From DTCV01 sp964641155 (GTDB lineage: Archaea; Thermoproteota; Thermoprotei_A; Sulfolobales; NBVN01), in assembly GCA_964641155.1 (NCBI GenBank), contig CAZXJO010000009.1:1-24798 (forward strand): a DNA stretch of 24,798 nucleotides, written 5' to 3'. The notes below the pieces were generated by a model. That model was given only the letters and a program-made list of their open reading frames with translations. It was not told the origin of the DNA and made no database searches. The position numbers and the translations under genes were made by a program. Within the stretch, counting starts at the first letter, position 1. Each line of letters begins with the position of its first letter. This document shows positions 1-7,056 of the stretch, piece after piece.

Positions 1-1
1 C

Positions 2-760
2 CTTAACTTCCTGATCTCCGGCCTAACCAAAGCTAATACCCAACTAAACTATAAAGAAGTGTTTAAAAAATATGGTAATGGTTTATTACTGGGGGGGGGC
101 ATAACGCGGGTCCGTGAGTTCGTAGACCTTGTGTTGGAGTCTACGTACATCCAGCTAAATAACTGCGTGAAACTTAACGCGTTGTGCAGGGATCCCCCCG
201 CAACAACATCCGCGATATTACGTAACTTAGGTTTAAGCGATTATGACGTTAGAAGCTTCTGGAACTTCGTCAAACATAGGATAAGGAATAAATCACATAC
301 CATTACAGTGTTCAGGCACAGAAACGTGTCCTTCAAAGCGGAGCTCGACTTCAGGTCTGGGTCTTCATGCTTTGTCCCACCATCAGCGTTCTTAGACGAG
401 TTCGAGTGTCAGGAGTTCGAAGAAGCGAAACAGATAACTAACCTCAACATGCTTTACGTGTACTTGAAGGGTTACGCGGGTGATGAACTCTTCATCAAGG
501 TCAACGTCGTCTACCTACTTAAAAAGCTTGTAGATCTAGGTGAGGCCTGCGCTGTTAATTCCATACGGAGGATCGTGAAGAAATTGCTTGACGGGTCTCT
601 CTCATTCGACGGTTTAACGTATGTGGACGACCTGGCTAACACCCTCTTGAGGTTTAACCGCGAACTCTCCGAGTTGATGGTCTACGTACCTAAAAATAAC
701 GCTGAGTTCCTAAGGTCGGTACCTCTGTTAACAGGTAGGATTCGAAGGAAGAGGAAATGA
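2..760 (+). CDS. Unrecognised protein, probably truncated at its N-terminus by the window edge
   Basis: I do not recognise this protein. The reading frame is open to the first base of the window, and the codons before the first possible start (GTG at 59) look like ordinary coding sequence with no ribosome binding site or well-placed promoter, so the gene probably begins to the left. From GTG 59 it would be 233 residues. It is basic at the C-terminus (ending RRKRK), has no predicted membrane segment or signal peptide, and carries scattered cysteines (for example in NNCVKLNALCRD) that form no known metal motif. A run of nine G at 91-99 encodes part of Leu-Gly-Gly-Gly. If the true run had ten G, an ATG at 72 in another frame would join this reading frame, so the start and N-terminus are uncertain. 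It precedes the radical SAM gene on the same strand with a gap of 109 bases. Confidence 0.6.
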   Translation, partial: LNFLISGLTKANTQLNYKEVFKKYGNGLLLGGGITRVREFVDLVLESTYIQLNNCVKLNALCRDPPATTSAILRNLGLSDYDVRSFWNFVKHRIRNKSHTITVFRHRNVSFKAELDFRSGSSCFVPPSAFLDEFECQEFEEAKQITNLNMLYVYLKGYAGDELFIKVNVVYLLKKLVDLGEACAVNSIRRIVKKLLDGSLSFDGLTYVDDLANTLLRFNRELSELMVYVPKNNAEFLRSVPLLTGRIRRKRK

Positions 761-774
761 GGTTACAACACCTC

Positions 775-817
775 CCCAGCTAACTGCTGGGATCGGGTGC
801 GACAGAGATGCGTCTCT
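775..817 (+). other. Two tandem hairpins between genes
   Basis: CCCAGC (775-780) and GCTGGG (786-791) form a perfect 6-bp stem with loop TAACT. AGAGA (804-808) and TCTCT (813-817) form a second perfect 5-bp stem with loop TGCG. They lie between two genes on the same strand. They could be the 3' end of the upstream transcript or part of the leader of the downstream gene. No T-run follows directly and no known riboswitch motif was recognised. Confidence 0.3.
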
Positions 818-869
818 TCAGGTTTAATTGCCGAGCATCATGGTTTTCCTTCAGACAAAATAATAAGAC

Positions 870-2312
870 ATGATTAAGAGATATTCTCAGGGGTATGTTT
901 TGAGGGTACTACTAGCTTTACCCCCTGATACCCATCGATTAGAGGTATATAGCATACTAGGCGCTTACGCACCACCGCTCGGACTAGCCTGGATTGCTGC
1001 CGTGTTAGAACGTGCGGGACATAAGGTTAAGATTATTGACTCCCCAACACTCAGACTCGGTGTTAAGGACTTCATACGTGAGGTTAAGGGCTGGTCCCCG
1101 GACCTCATAGGTTTCTCAGTAATAACGCCCACGGCACGTAAGGCATACACCACTGTAAGGCTACTCAAAAAGTACTTCAGCGACATACCCATCATAGGGG
1201 GTGGTCCCCATCCAACCTTCATGTACGGAGAGGCCCTCAACGAAGGTTTCGACGTCATCGTCTGCGGCGAGGGTGAGTTAACGACTCTGGAGTTAGTTAG
1301 CACCATAGAACGCTTCGGCTTTCCCTGCGATGAGTTGAGGAACGTTAAAGGGATAGTGTTTAAAGACCGTGAAGGGAACTACGTGAGAACGATGTCGAGG
1401 GAGCTCATAAGCGATTTAAGTAAGCTGCCCTGGCCTGCTCACCATCTTCTGGACATGAATGCGCACTCGATGTTCAATAAGAATGTTAAGGTAGCCCATG
1501 TAATGGCTAGCAGAGGGTGCCCTTATGGGTGCATTTTCTGCAGTACCTCATACTTCTGGGGTAGGAGGGTTAGGTTTAGGCCGACCAAAGACGTCGTTGG
1601 TGAGATTAAACTCCTGGCCGAGGAGTATGGGGTTAAGAGGGTTGCCTTCATGGACGACGAATTGACAGCCAGTAGGACGTTCATAAATGAGTTCATTAAG
1701 GAGGTAAAGGAAAGTAAGTTAGACTTAGAGTTCAGCTGCGGTTCTAGGGTGGACCACGTGGACAGGGAAATGCTTAAGAATATGAAAGAGGTGGGTTTCA
1801 AAGCCATTTACTTCGGTGTTGAGTCAGCGTCTCAGGATTCTCTAAAGATGATCGGTAAGAGGATAACCATCGAATCGGTTATTAAGGCGTTTAAACTGGC
1901 TAAGGAATTAGGGCTGTATCACGTAGGCACCTTCATATTAGGATTTCCTTGGGAAACCCTAGATGATATGGAGAAGACTGTGGAATTCGCCATTAAGCTG
2001 AACCCCTCATACGCCCAATTCACCGTAGCCACCCCATATCCTGGAACCCCCCTCTACGAATATGCTGTGAGGAACAACTTATTAATTGACAATAACTGGG
2101 AACACTTTACGACCTTAAGGCCTGTTATGAGGGGCATCCACTTCAGCGAAATGGATGTGGCTAGGATGTTGGCCAGGGCGTACCGTAAGTTCTACTTGAG
2201 GGCTGAATACCTGATCAGGGAAATTAGGGGTAGGAGGTTAGCAGAAATCAGAACGATAATCACTAAGGGGATCGCGAACTGGTTTGACGACTACATCAGA
2301 TCCAGACTCTGA
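870..2312 (+). CDS. B12-binding domain radical SAM protein
   Basis: This 480-residue protein has the layout of the cobalamin-binding radical SAM enzymes (BchE/PhpK/RSMT-like group). An N-terminal Rossmann-like B12-binding domain (about residues 12-150) has the PPLGLAWIAAVLERAG start, GGGPHP at 110-115 and GEGE at 133-136. The radical SAM barrel follows, with its [4Fe-4S] motif CPYGCIFC at Cys217, Cys221 and Cys224, then a downstream Gly-Val-Glu-Ser stretch typical of the fold. Family members use S-adenosylmethionine, often with methylcobalamin, for methylations or ring rearrangements on varied substrates; the substrate here cannot be read from the sequence. The ATG at 870 lacks a good ribosome binding site. 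A TTG at 900, preceded by AGGGGT and giving the family-typical beginning MRVLLALPP, is a credible alternative start. It is a single gene facing the alcohol dehydrogenase. Confidence 0.88.
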   Translation: MIKRYSQGYVLRVLLALPPDTHRLEVYSILGAYAPPLGLAWIAAVLERAGHKVKIIDSPTLRLGVKDFIREVKGWSPDLIGFSVITPTARKAYTTVRLLKKYFSDIPIIGGGPHPTFMYGEALNEGFDVIVCGEGELTTLELVSTIERFGFPCDELRNVKGIVFKDREGNYVRTMSRELISDLSKLPWPAHHLLDMNAHSMFNKNVKVAHVMASRGCPYGCIFCSTSYFWGRRVRFRPTKDVVGEIKLLAEEYGVKRVAFMDDELTASRTFINEFIKEVKESKLDLEFSCGSRVDHVDREMLKNMKEVGFKAIYFGVESASQDSLKMIGKRITIESVIKAFKLAKELGLYHVGTFILGFPWETLDDMEKTVEFAIKLNPSYAQFTVATPYPGTPLYEYAVRNNLLIDNNWEHFTTLRPVMRGIHFSEMDVARMLARAYRKFYLRAEYLIREIRGRRLAEIRTIITKGIANWFDDYIRSRL

Positions 2313-2374
2313 ACTTGAGAGAAGCAAGATGAAAAAGATTGATGAGTTAGTTACTCAGATTCACACCTATTAAC

Positions 2375-3394
2375 CTACGGCTTAAGTAATATCTTAACAG
2401 CGTCTCCCGCCCTTTCCTCCAATATCCTAAAAGCCATATCACCCTTGCTTAACGGCATCTCGTGAGTAATTAATGGCTCAGGCCTCAGGTAGCCCTTGCT
2501 GATTAGGTTTAAGGTTCTCGGGAACTCGTCGATGTATACCCTTGATCCTACGATCTCAGCCTCTTTATACACTATGGGGTAAGATTGGAACTTAACGTCC
2601 TCAAAGCAGAGGCCGACTAGAACCACCCTCCCACCGGGCTTTAACATGGCTAAGGACTGAGCTAGGGCTTGCGGGTGCCCCGAGGTCTCCAAGACTTTAT
2701 CGGCACCGATGCCCTCAGTCAACTCTTTAACGGCTTTCACCGCATCCACTTCAAGCGGATTAATCACGTCGTCAGCACCCACTTTCTTAGCTAGTTCGAG
2801 CCTTCTACCAACAACGTCGAGGGCTATCACCTTGTACGCTCCGTAGTGTTTAGCTACTTGAGTCGTGCAGAGTCCTATAGGTCCCTGCCCTACCACGACT
2901 ACCACATCGCCTGCCTCTATCCCAGCCTTCCTACACGAATGTAAAGCAACTGAGAAGGGCTCGACTAAGGCGGCATCCCTTAGGGAAAGTCCTTTGGGTA
3001 TTCTATAAACCTTATCACCTTTCACCTTCACATACTCGGCGAAGACCCCCGGCACATCAACACCAAGTATTTTGAAGTTAACACATATGTTAGGCTTCCC
3101 AGCCAAGCAGGCCACACACCTGCCGCATGGCTGGAGCGGGTTTGCAACCACCTCATCACCCTCACTGAGCCAACTAACTCCTGAGCCAACCTTAACTACC
3201 TCGCCTGAGAACTCGTGGCCCGGTATTGCTGGATACTTAACCCTGTCCTTCATAGCACCTCTGTACACGTGGAGGTCCGTACCGCATATGCCCGCATACT
3301 TAACCCTAATTAGGACCTCATCGTCCCTAATCTGAGGCTCCTCAACATCATCGATTTTAACTACCTTCGGTTCATGAACTCTTAAGGCTTTCAT
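2375..3394 (-). CDS. Zinc-dependent alcohol dehydrogenase family (threonine/polyol dehydrogenase-like)
   Basis: This is a medium-chain dehydrogenase/reductase of 339 residues, the usual family length, that oxidises an alcohol with NAD(P). Catalytic zinc ligands are visible as Cys37 (GICGTDLH), His60-Glu61 (PGHEFSGEV) and Glu145 (VEPF). The structural zinc site is Cys90, Cys93, Cys96 and Cys104. The nucleotide-binding loop is GQGPIG at 169-174, followed by the beta strand VIALD. The TDLH and VEPF features place it near L-threonine 3-dehydrogenase, sorbitol and butanediol dehydrogenases, but the substrate is not certain. I chose the ATG at 3394 (MKALRVHEPK, the normal family N-terminus, preceded by GGGGG) over an upstream GTG at 3424. 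It is a single gene, divergent from sufC and convergent with the radical SAM gene. Confidence 0.9.
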   Translation of the reverse strand: MKALRVHEPKVVKIDDVEEPQIRDDEVLIRVKYAGICGTDLHVYRGAMKDRVKYPAIPGHEFSGEVVKVGSGVSWLSEGDEVVANPLQPCGRCVACLAGKPNICVNFKILGVDVPGVFAEYVKVKGDKVYRIPKGLSLRDAALVEPFSVALHSCRKAGIEAGDVVVVVGQGPIGLCTTQVAKHYGAYKVIALDVVGRRLELAKKVGADDVINPLEVDAVKAVKELTEGIGADKVLETSGHPQALAQSLAMLKPGGRVVLVGLCFEDVKFQSYPIVYKEAEIVGSRVYIDEFPRTLNLISKGYLRPEPLITHEMPLSKGDMAFRILEERAGDAVKILLKP

Positions 3395-3428
3395 CTTAAA
3401 ACCCCCAATATGAACTTCAGGCACCTGG

Positions 3429-3453
3429 ATTTAAAACCTTAAGTTACTTAATA
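3429..3453. promoter_or_regulatory. Divergent promoter region between the dehydrogenase gene and sufC
   Basis: The near-palindromic GATTTAAAACC (3429-3439) reads on the minus strand as TTTTAAATC, 35-43 bases before the dehydrogenase ATG at 3394. On the plus strand it or CTTAATA (3447-3453) can serve sufC, whose ATG is at 3487. These are archaeal TATA-box matches judged by sequence and spacing only. Confidence 0.45.
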
Positions 3454-3486
3454 GCGAGTAACTCATAACTTATCTCAGGGTAGGAT

Positions 3487-4218
3487 ATGTTGATAGTGAA
3501 AGGGTTGGAAGTATGTGTAGGTGACAAGTGCGTCGTCAAGGACTTAGACTTAAGCGTCGGGAGTAACGAGCTACACGTAATCATCGGCCCCAACGGGTCT
3601 GGTAAATCAACCCTCCTAGCAGCTATAATGGGGCTCTCAAGATTTAAGATAAGTAAGGGGTCGATCTTCTTCGAGGGTTTTGACATAACGAACGTTCCCT
3701 CATACGAACGCGCTAAGCTGGGGATAGCTTTAGCACATCAAAACCCCCCATCAATAAGAGGTGTTAAGTTCTCGGAGGTGGTTAAGAGCCTCATAAAGCG
3801 CTGCGGTTGTTCAGATTACACCATAACATCTAAGATGTTGAGGATTGATGAGTTCATGCAGAGGGACCTCTTCGTAGGTTTTAGTGGTGGGGAGAGGAAG
3901 AGGGCTGAGCTCTACTTGGTGATGCTTCAAAACCCTAAGCTCGCATTGCTTGATGAGCCGGACAGCGGTGTGGATATTGAGAGCTTAAACTTAATAGCCG
4001 ACGCGATTAACCTACTAATTAAGAGGGGGTCTTCAGCGGTCTTAGTCACACATTCAGGTAACATCTTAAGTAGGTTGAACAGAATTGATAGGGTTCACCT
4101 AATGTTGAAGGGGAGCATAGTGTACAGCGGTTTAGCCGATGAGGTCATACCCCTAATATTCAAACATGGATTTAGGAAAACAGCTGAGATGTTGGGTAAG
4201 GTCTTAAGTGGTGAGTGA
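3487..4218 (+). CDS. sufC: SufC, Fe-S cluster assembly ATPase
   Basis: This is the ABC-type ATPase that powers Fe-S cluster assembly on the SufB scaffold; it is cytosolic and works as a partner of SufB rather than a transporter. Over 243 residues it shows Walker A GPNGSGKST (34-42), Q-loop Gln85, the ABC signature FSGGERKRAE (132-141), Walker B with LLDEPDSGVD (154-163) and the switch His189. The DEPDSGVD form and the signature FSGGERKR are typical of SufC. Its stop overlaps the GTG start of sufB by four bases (GTGA), so the two are translationally coupled. No sufD, sufS or sufU lies in the window, as is common for the minimal archaeal SufBC pair. Confidence 0.95.
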   Translation: MLIVKGLEVCVGDKCVVKDLDLSVGSNELHVIIGPNGSGKSTLLAAIMGLSRFKISKGSIFFEGFDITNVPSYERAKLGIALAHQNPPSIRGVKFSEVVKSLIKRCGCSDYTITSKMLRIDEFMQRDLFVGFSGGERKRAELYLVMLQNPKLALLDEPDSGVDIESLNLIADAINLLIKRGSSAVLVTHSGNILSRLNRIDRVHLMLKGSIVYSGLADEVIPLIFKHGFRKTAEMLGKVLSGE

Positions 4219-5426
4219 TTTTGAGGGAAGAACTGTTTGAGGCCCTTAAGAAGCCATCGCCGTTAGGTCCCGACATAGACTTGAGTGATTACGAGTTGGG
4301 GGAGCCGAGAATATACGATAAGTTGGAAGTGACTGATGAGCTCACCAAGGCCACCTCCAGAGTGGGGCTGGAGGATAGGTCTAAGTTGAATTACGTTCAG
4401 GTCGATGAGAACGTGATGTACGACGCCTTGAGGGAGTCCCTGAAGAAATACAACGTTAAGATACTGCCTCTTAGGAGGGCTTTGGAAGAGTCTGCATATG
4501 TTAGAGACCTTGCATGGAGGTTGGTTAGACCTGATTCAGACAAGTTTGCGGCGGCCAACTACATATATGGCGGGGAGTTAGGTTACTTCATCTACATACC
4601 ACCTAGAACTAAGGTTCCCATCCCAATTTACTCGTGTTTAGTTATAACTTCAAACAATAAGGTACAATTCGCCCACAACTTAATATACGTGGATGAAGGC
4701 TCGGAGGTTCAAGTAGTCACCGGATGTTTAGTACCTCACGGTGTGAGGAGCGGCCTTCACGTAGGTGTTTCGGAGTTCTACGTTGGGAAGAACGCTAAGC
4801 TGACTTTCACGATGATCCATGCCTGGTCTGAGGGGGTCCACGTCAGGCCCAGGACCGGGGTTAAAGTCGATGCCGGAGGGGAATACGTAAACTACTACAT
4901 AATCTACTCCCCGGTAGCGTCTCTTCAGACCTACCCGACCATTACGTTGGATGTGGACGGTAAGACATCGTCTTCATCGGTGATTGCCGGAAACGGTAGC
5001 GGGGTATATGACGTGGGAACCAGGGTCGTGTTGGGTGGTGATGGCTCCTCAGCTGAGTTGATTTCTAAAGTGATAGCTAAGGACTCAGCCGAAGTTAACG
5101 CCAGGTCCGAGATAGTGGCTGAGGCTGTCGGTAAGGGACATGTGGAGTGCTTGGGCTTACTGCTCTCGCCAAAATCCAAGATATCTTCGATACCTGCCTT
5201 GACATCTAAAAAGCCTGGAGCCGTATTGAGCCATGAGGCGGCTATCGGGGTAATAGCTCAGGAGGAGTTGGAGTATTTAATGAGTAAAGGGTTTAAGGAG
5301 GATGAGGCTAAATCAATACTCATCAGGGGCTTCATCGATATCGATGCGAAAGGAATCCCAATGACGGTTAGGTCGGAGGTTGAGAAGGTTTTAGACCTAA
5401 TAGCTAGGAGTGCTGCAAGCGCTTAG
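4215..5426 (+). CDS. sufB: SufB-type Fe-S cluster scaffold protein
   Basis: This SufB/SufD-family beta-helix protein forms the scaffold complex with SufC. At 403 residues it is shorter than bacterial SufB (about 490). The C-terminal core is clear: VECLG carries Cys312, which aligns with the scaffold cysteine of E. coli SufB (Cys405), and LSHEAAIG carries His340-Glu341, matching His433-Glu434. The final helical block (EELEYLMSKGFKEDEAKSIL) is family-typical. These residues favour a working SufB rather than SufD. The GTG start overlaps the sufC stop. The gene converges with the ubiquitin-like gene on the other strand with only seven bases between stops. The nearby hydrogenase complex needs several Fe-S clusters, but the two operons face each other and are not co-transcribed. 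Confidence 0.92.
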   Translation: MILREELFEALKKPSPLGPDIDLSDYELGEPRIYDKLEVTDELTKATSRVGLEDRSKLNYVQVDENVMYDALRESLKKYNVKILPLRRALEESAYVRDLAWRLVRPDSDKFAAANYIYGGELGYFIYIPPRTKVPIPIYSCLVITSNNKVQFAHNLIYVDEGSEVQVVTGCLVPHGVRSGLHVGVSEFYVGKNAKLTFTMIHAWSEGVHVRPRTGVKVDAGGEYVNYYIIYSPVASLQTYPTITLDVDGKTSSSSVIAGNGSGVYDVGTRVVLGGDGSSAELISKVIAKDSAEVNARSEIVAEAVGKGHVECLGLLLSPKSKISSIPALTSKKPGAVLSHEAAIGVIAQEELEYLMSKGFKEDEAKSILIRGFIDIDAKGIPMTVRSEVEKVLDLIARSAASA

Positions 5427-5433
5427 TGTCGAT

Positions 5434-5724
5434 TTATGGGGTACCTCCGAATGCGAGGGGTAGAATCACCACATAATCTTCATTTCCCACAATGACTTCA
5501 CTCCATTTAACTCCCTCCGCCAGTTGGTTACCATTAACGACTACCAGGTAGTAGGGCTCTAAATCGGAGTGCTTGATTTTCACCCCTAACTCCTTCAGAA
5601 CTAAGTCAACGACATCTGAGAGCCTAGCTCTGTTATTGAGGGTCAAATCCTTGACAACCCTACCGGTTACTGCGGTGGTTATCTCAACCCGCAGGTTTGA
5701 CCCCAAAGATCCGATGTAGGGCAC
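5434..5724 (-). CDS. Ubiquitin-like (MoaD/ThiS-fold) protein ending Gly-Gly-Thr-Pro
   Basis: This small protein (96 residues) looks like a beta-grasp sulfur carrier or archaeal ubiquitin-like modifier (SAMP). It has the LRVEITTAVTG first strands, a helix LSDVVDLVLKELGV, the strand YYLVVVNGNQL typical of MoaD (normally VLVNG), and the end VVILPLAFGGTP. Such proteins normally end in Gly-Gly, whose carboxylate is adenylated by an E1-like enzyme. Here two residues (Thr-Pro) follow, so it would need trimming, or it no longer acts this way. No E1-like, molybdopterin-synthase or JAMM protease gene is in the window. The GTG start at 5724 lies 16 bases after the hydrogenase M subunit stop. A TATA-like stretch at 5727-5744 overlaps that start, so a TTG at 5706 (beginning MGSNLRVE) with its own promoter is also possible. 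Confidence 0.7.
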   Translation of the reverse strand: MPYIGSLGSNLRVEITTAVTGRVVKDLTLNNRARLSDVVDLVLKELGVKIKHSDLEPYYLVVVNGNQLAEGVKWSEVIVGNEDYVVILPLAFGGTP

Positions 5725-5740
5725 TTAATAAATCTTCGAT

Positions 5741-6715
5741 TTAAAGTAGCATAGCCAACGCCAGCGCTATGACTGAAACAGATAGAACGTATTTAATCAT
5801 CATGGATGATGCTTGTTCGATTCTGACCCTACCAACCGATGCCTTAATAACTGTCATTAAAGTGATGACCGCTACGTACTTGACCGCGAATACGACAGCG
5901 CCTAAAACGTCGCCGTAGTTGAATGGGTACGGACCCCCCAGGAAAATCATCGTAGCTAGCATGGTTAGGAACGCTATCTCACCGTAATGAAGTACTATAG
6001 CCAGCCCCAACGCGGGGCCGCTTAACTCAGCAAGTAACCCTCCAGCCAACTCAGTCTCAGCTTCAGGGATGTCGAAAGGTTTTACCAGAGTTTTAGCTAT
6101 AGTCGCTAAGAAGAACGCAGCGAATGAGAGTGCTAACACAACAGCAGTTAAGGCATTCATAGGAAGGCCCGTGGCCGATGAGTAGACAGACAATGGGGTT
6201 TCAGAGTCCTTAGTCAGAACTAGTGCAGCCGCAAGTAGTGAGGTTATTAAGGCGGGTTCAGCGAACAACACCTGAGTTAGGAACCTTGAGGAGCCTATAA
6301 CTGTGAACGGACTTGATGAGCTCAGACCTATTACCGCGATCGCCACCGTCGACCAAAGTATCAGGTATATGAAGACCACCACATCGTAAGGTCCTCTAAA
6401 CACGTATGGTGAGATAGGAGTGAATAGCATTGCAGAGGATAGTGCGCCCAACCCAAGAGCCATGAATAGTACCAGCAATCTATTCAGCCTGCCCTCGAAG
6501 GTGACCTCCCTCTTAACGAATAACAGCTTGATGACGTCGGCGAATGGTTGTACGATACCTAGAGGTCCTACGTACTTAGGTCCGAGCCTATTTTGCAACC
6601 TGCCCACTAACTTCCTCATATACCACTGCGTGAGTAGGCCTACTATGACCAAGAACATCAGTCCGGGATATATTAACGCTGAAGCCATGGCCAGCAGGAA
6701 TTCGTGGTACGTCAT
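5741..6715 (-). CDS. mbhM: Mbh hydrogenase membrane subunit M (NuoH-like)
   Basis: This is the membrane anchor homologous to NuoH/Nqo8 of respiratory complex I and MbhM of Pyrococcus. It links the soluble hydrogenase arm to the ion-translocating membrane arm. Family hallmarks are LQNRLGPKYVGPLGIVQPFAD near the N-terminus, with its charged membrane-surface loop, and PFDIPEAETELAGG near residue 210, the conserved acidic quinone-cavity loop of NuoH retained in Mbh. About eight hydrophobic segments can be counted. I prefer the ATG at 6715 (MTYHEFLLAM, 324 residues) because GGTGGTTGAT stands directly before it and it begins one base after the upstream stop; a start at 6742 would overlap the previous gene by 26 bases. 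It is the last gene of the hydrogenase set. Confidence 0.9.
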   Translation of the reverse strand: MTYHEFLLAMASALIYPGLMFLVIVGLLTQWYMRKLVGRLQNRLGPKYVGPLGIVQPFADVIKLLFVKREVTFEGRLNRLLVLFMALGLGALSSAMLFTPISPYVFRGPYDVVVFIYLILWSTVAIAVIGLSSSSPFTVIGSSRFLTQVLFAEPALITSLLAAALVLTKDSETPLSVYSSATGLPMNALTAVVLALSFAAFFLATIAKTLVKPFDIPEAETELAGGLLAELSGPALGLAIVLHYGEIAFLTMLATMIFLGGPYPFNYGDVLGAVVFAVKYVAVITLMTVIKASVGRVRIEQASSMMIKYVLSVSVIALALAMLL

Positions 6716-6716
6716 A

Positions 6717-7055
6717 TCAACCACCCATTGAAACCACAACAAAGCTCAGTAGAACCCCCGACGCGAACCAAATTGCCATGTAAAAGAACCAATCGTTAAG
6801 TACTCCGGTATGGATTAAATCCCTTAAGACTTGGTAGACCCCCCTCAGAGCTGCTGACGTACCACCCCAGTACAGGTTGGTGCTACCAACCGATATGCTG
6901 TCTCTGAAGTCACTCACGCTCTCACCGCATAAGTACGGTTCCGTAGGGTTCTCAGAACCACTGCCCCTCCTAACAATTATGTAGAGTGAGTAAGTAAGTG
7001 CAGCGACTACGAACATAAACAATGATGCAAATATTGTTAGATGTAATACATCCAT
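6717..7055 (-). CDS. mbhI: Mbh hydrogenase membrane subunit I-like
   Basis: This is a 112-residue protein with a membrane helix at each end (about residues 5-28 and 90-110). The loop between carries EPYLCGESVSDFRDS, resembling the P-Y-x-x-GE stretch of MbhI/NuoA-type connector subunits. In Mbh the I subunit sits between the antiporter-like subunit H and the anchor M, and here the gene lies exactly between those two genes. The ATG at 7055 is preceded by AGGTGGTTGAG and starts just after the antiporter stop, so I prefer it to a GTG at 7064. The assignment rests on position, topology and the loop motif and is less certain than for its neighbours. Confidence 0.7.
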   Translation of the reverse strand: MDVLHLTIFASLFMFVVAALTYSLYIIVRRGSGSENPTEPYLCGESVSDFRDSISVGSTNLYWGGTSAALRGVYQVLRDLIHTGVLNDWFFYMAIWFASGVLLSFVVVSMGG

Positions 7056-7056
7056 C

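Noticed and set aside
780..869. Partial C/D box pattern on the minus strand (CTGA, ATGATG, CTGA)
   Set aside because: The C' box is imperfect, the spacing from D' to C' is nine bases and no C box is found, unlike the clear example at the right edge.
2313..2374. Possible C/D box RNA around TTGATGA at 2338-2344
   Set aside because: A C-box-like sequence is present but no CTGA lies 10-14 bases downstream on that strand, and the order of boxes on the other strand is wrong. A 5-bp hairpin (2343-2357) between the convergent genes is more likely part of a termination region or chance.
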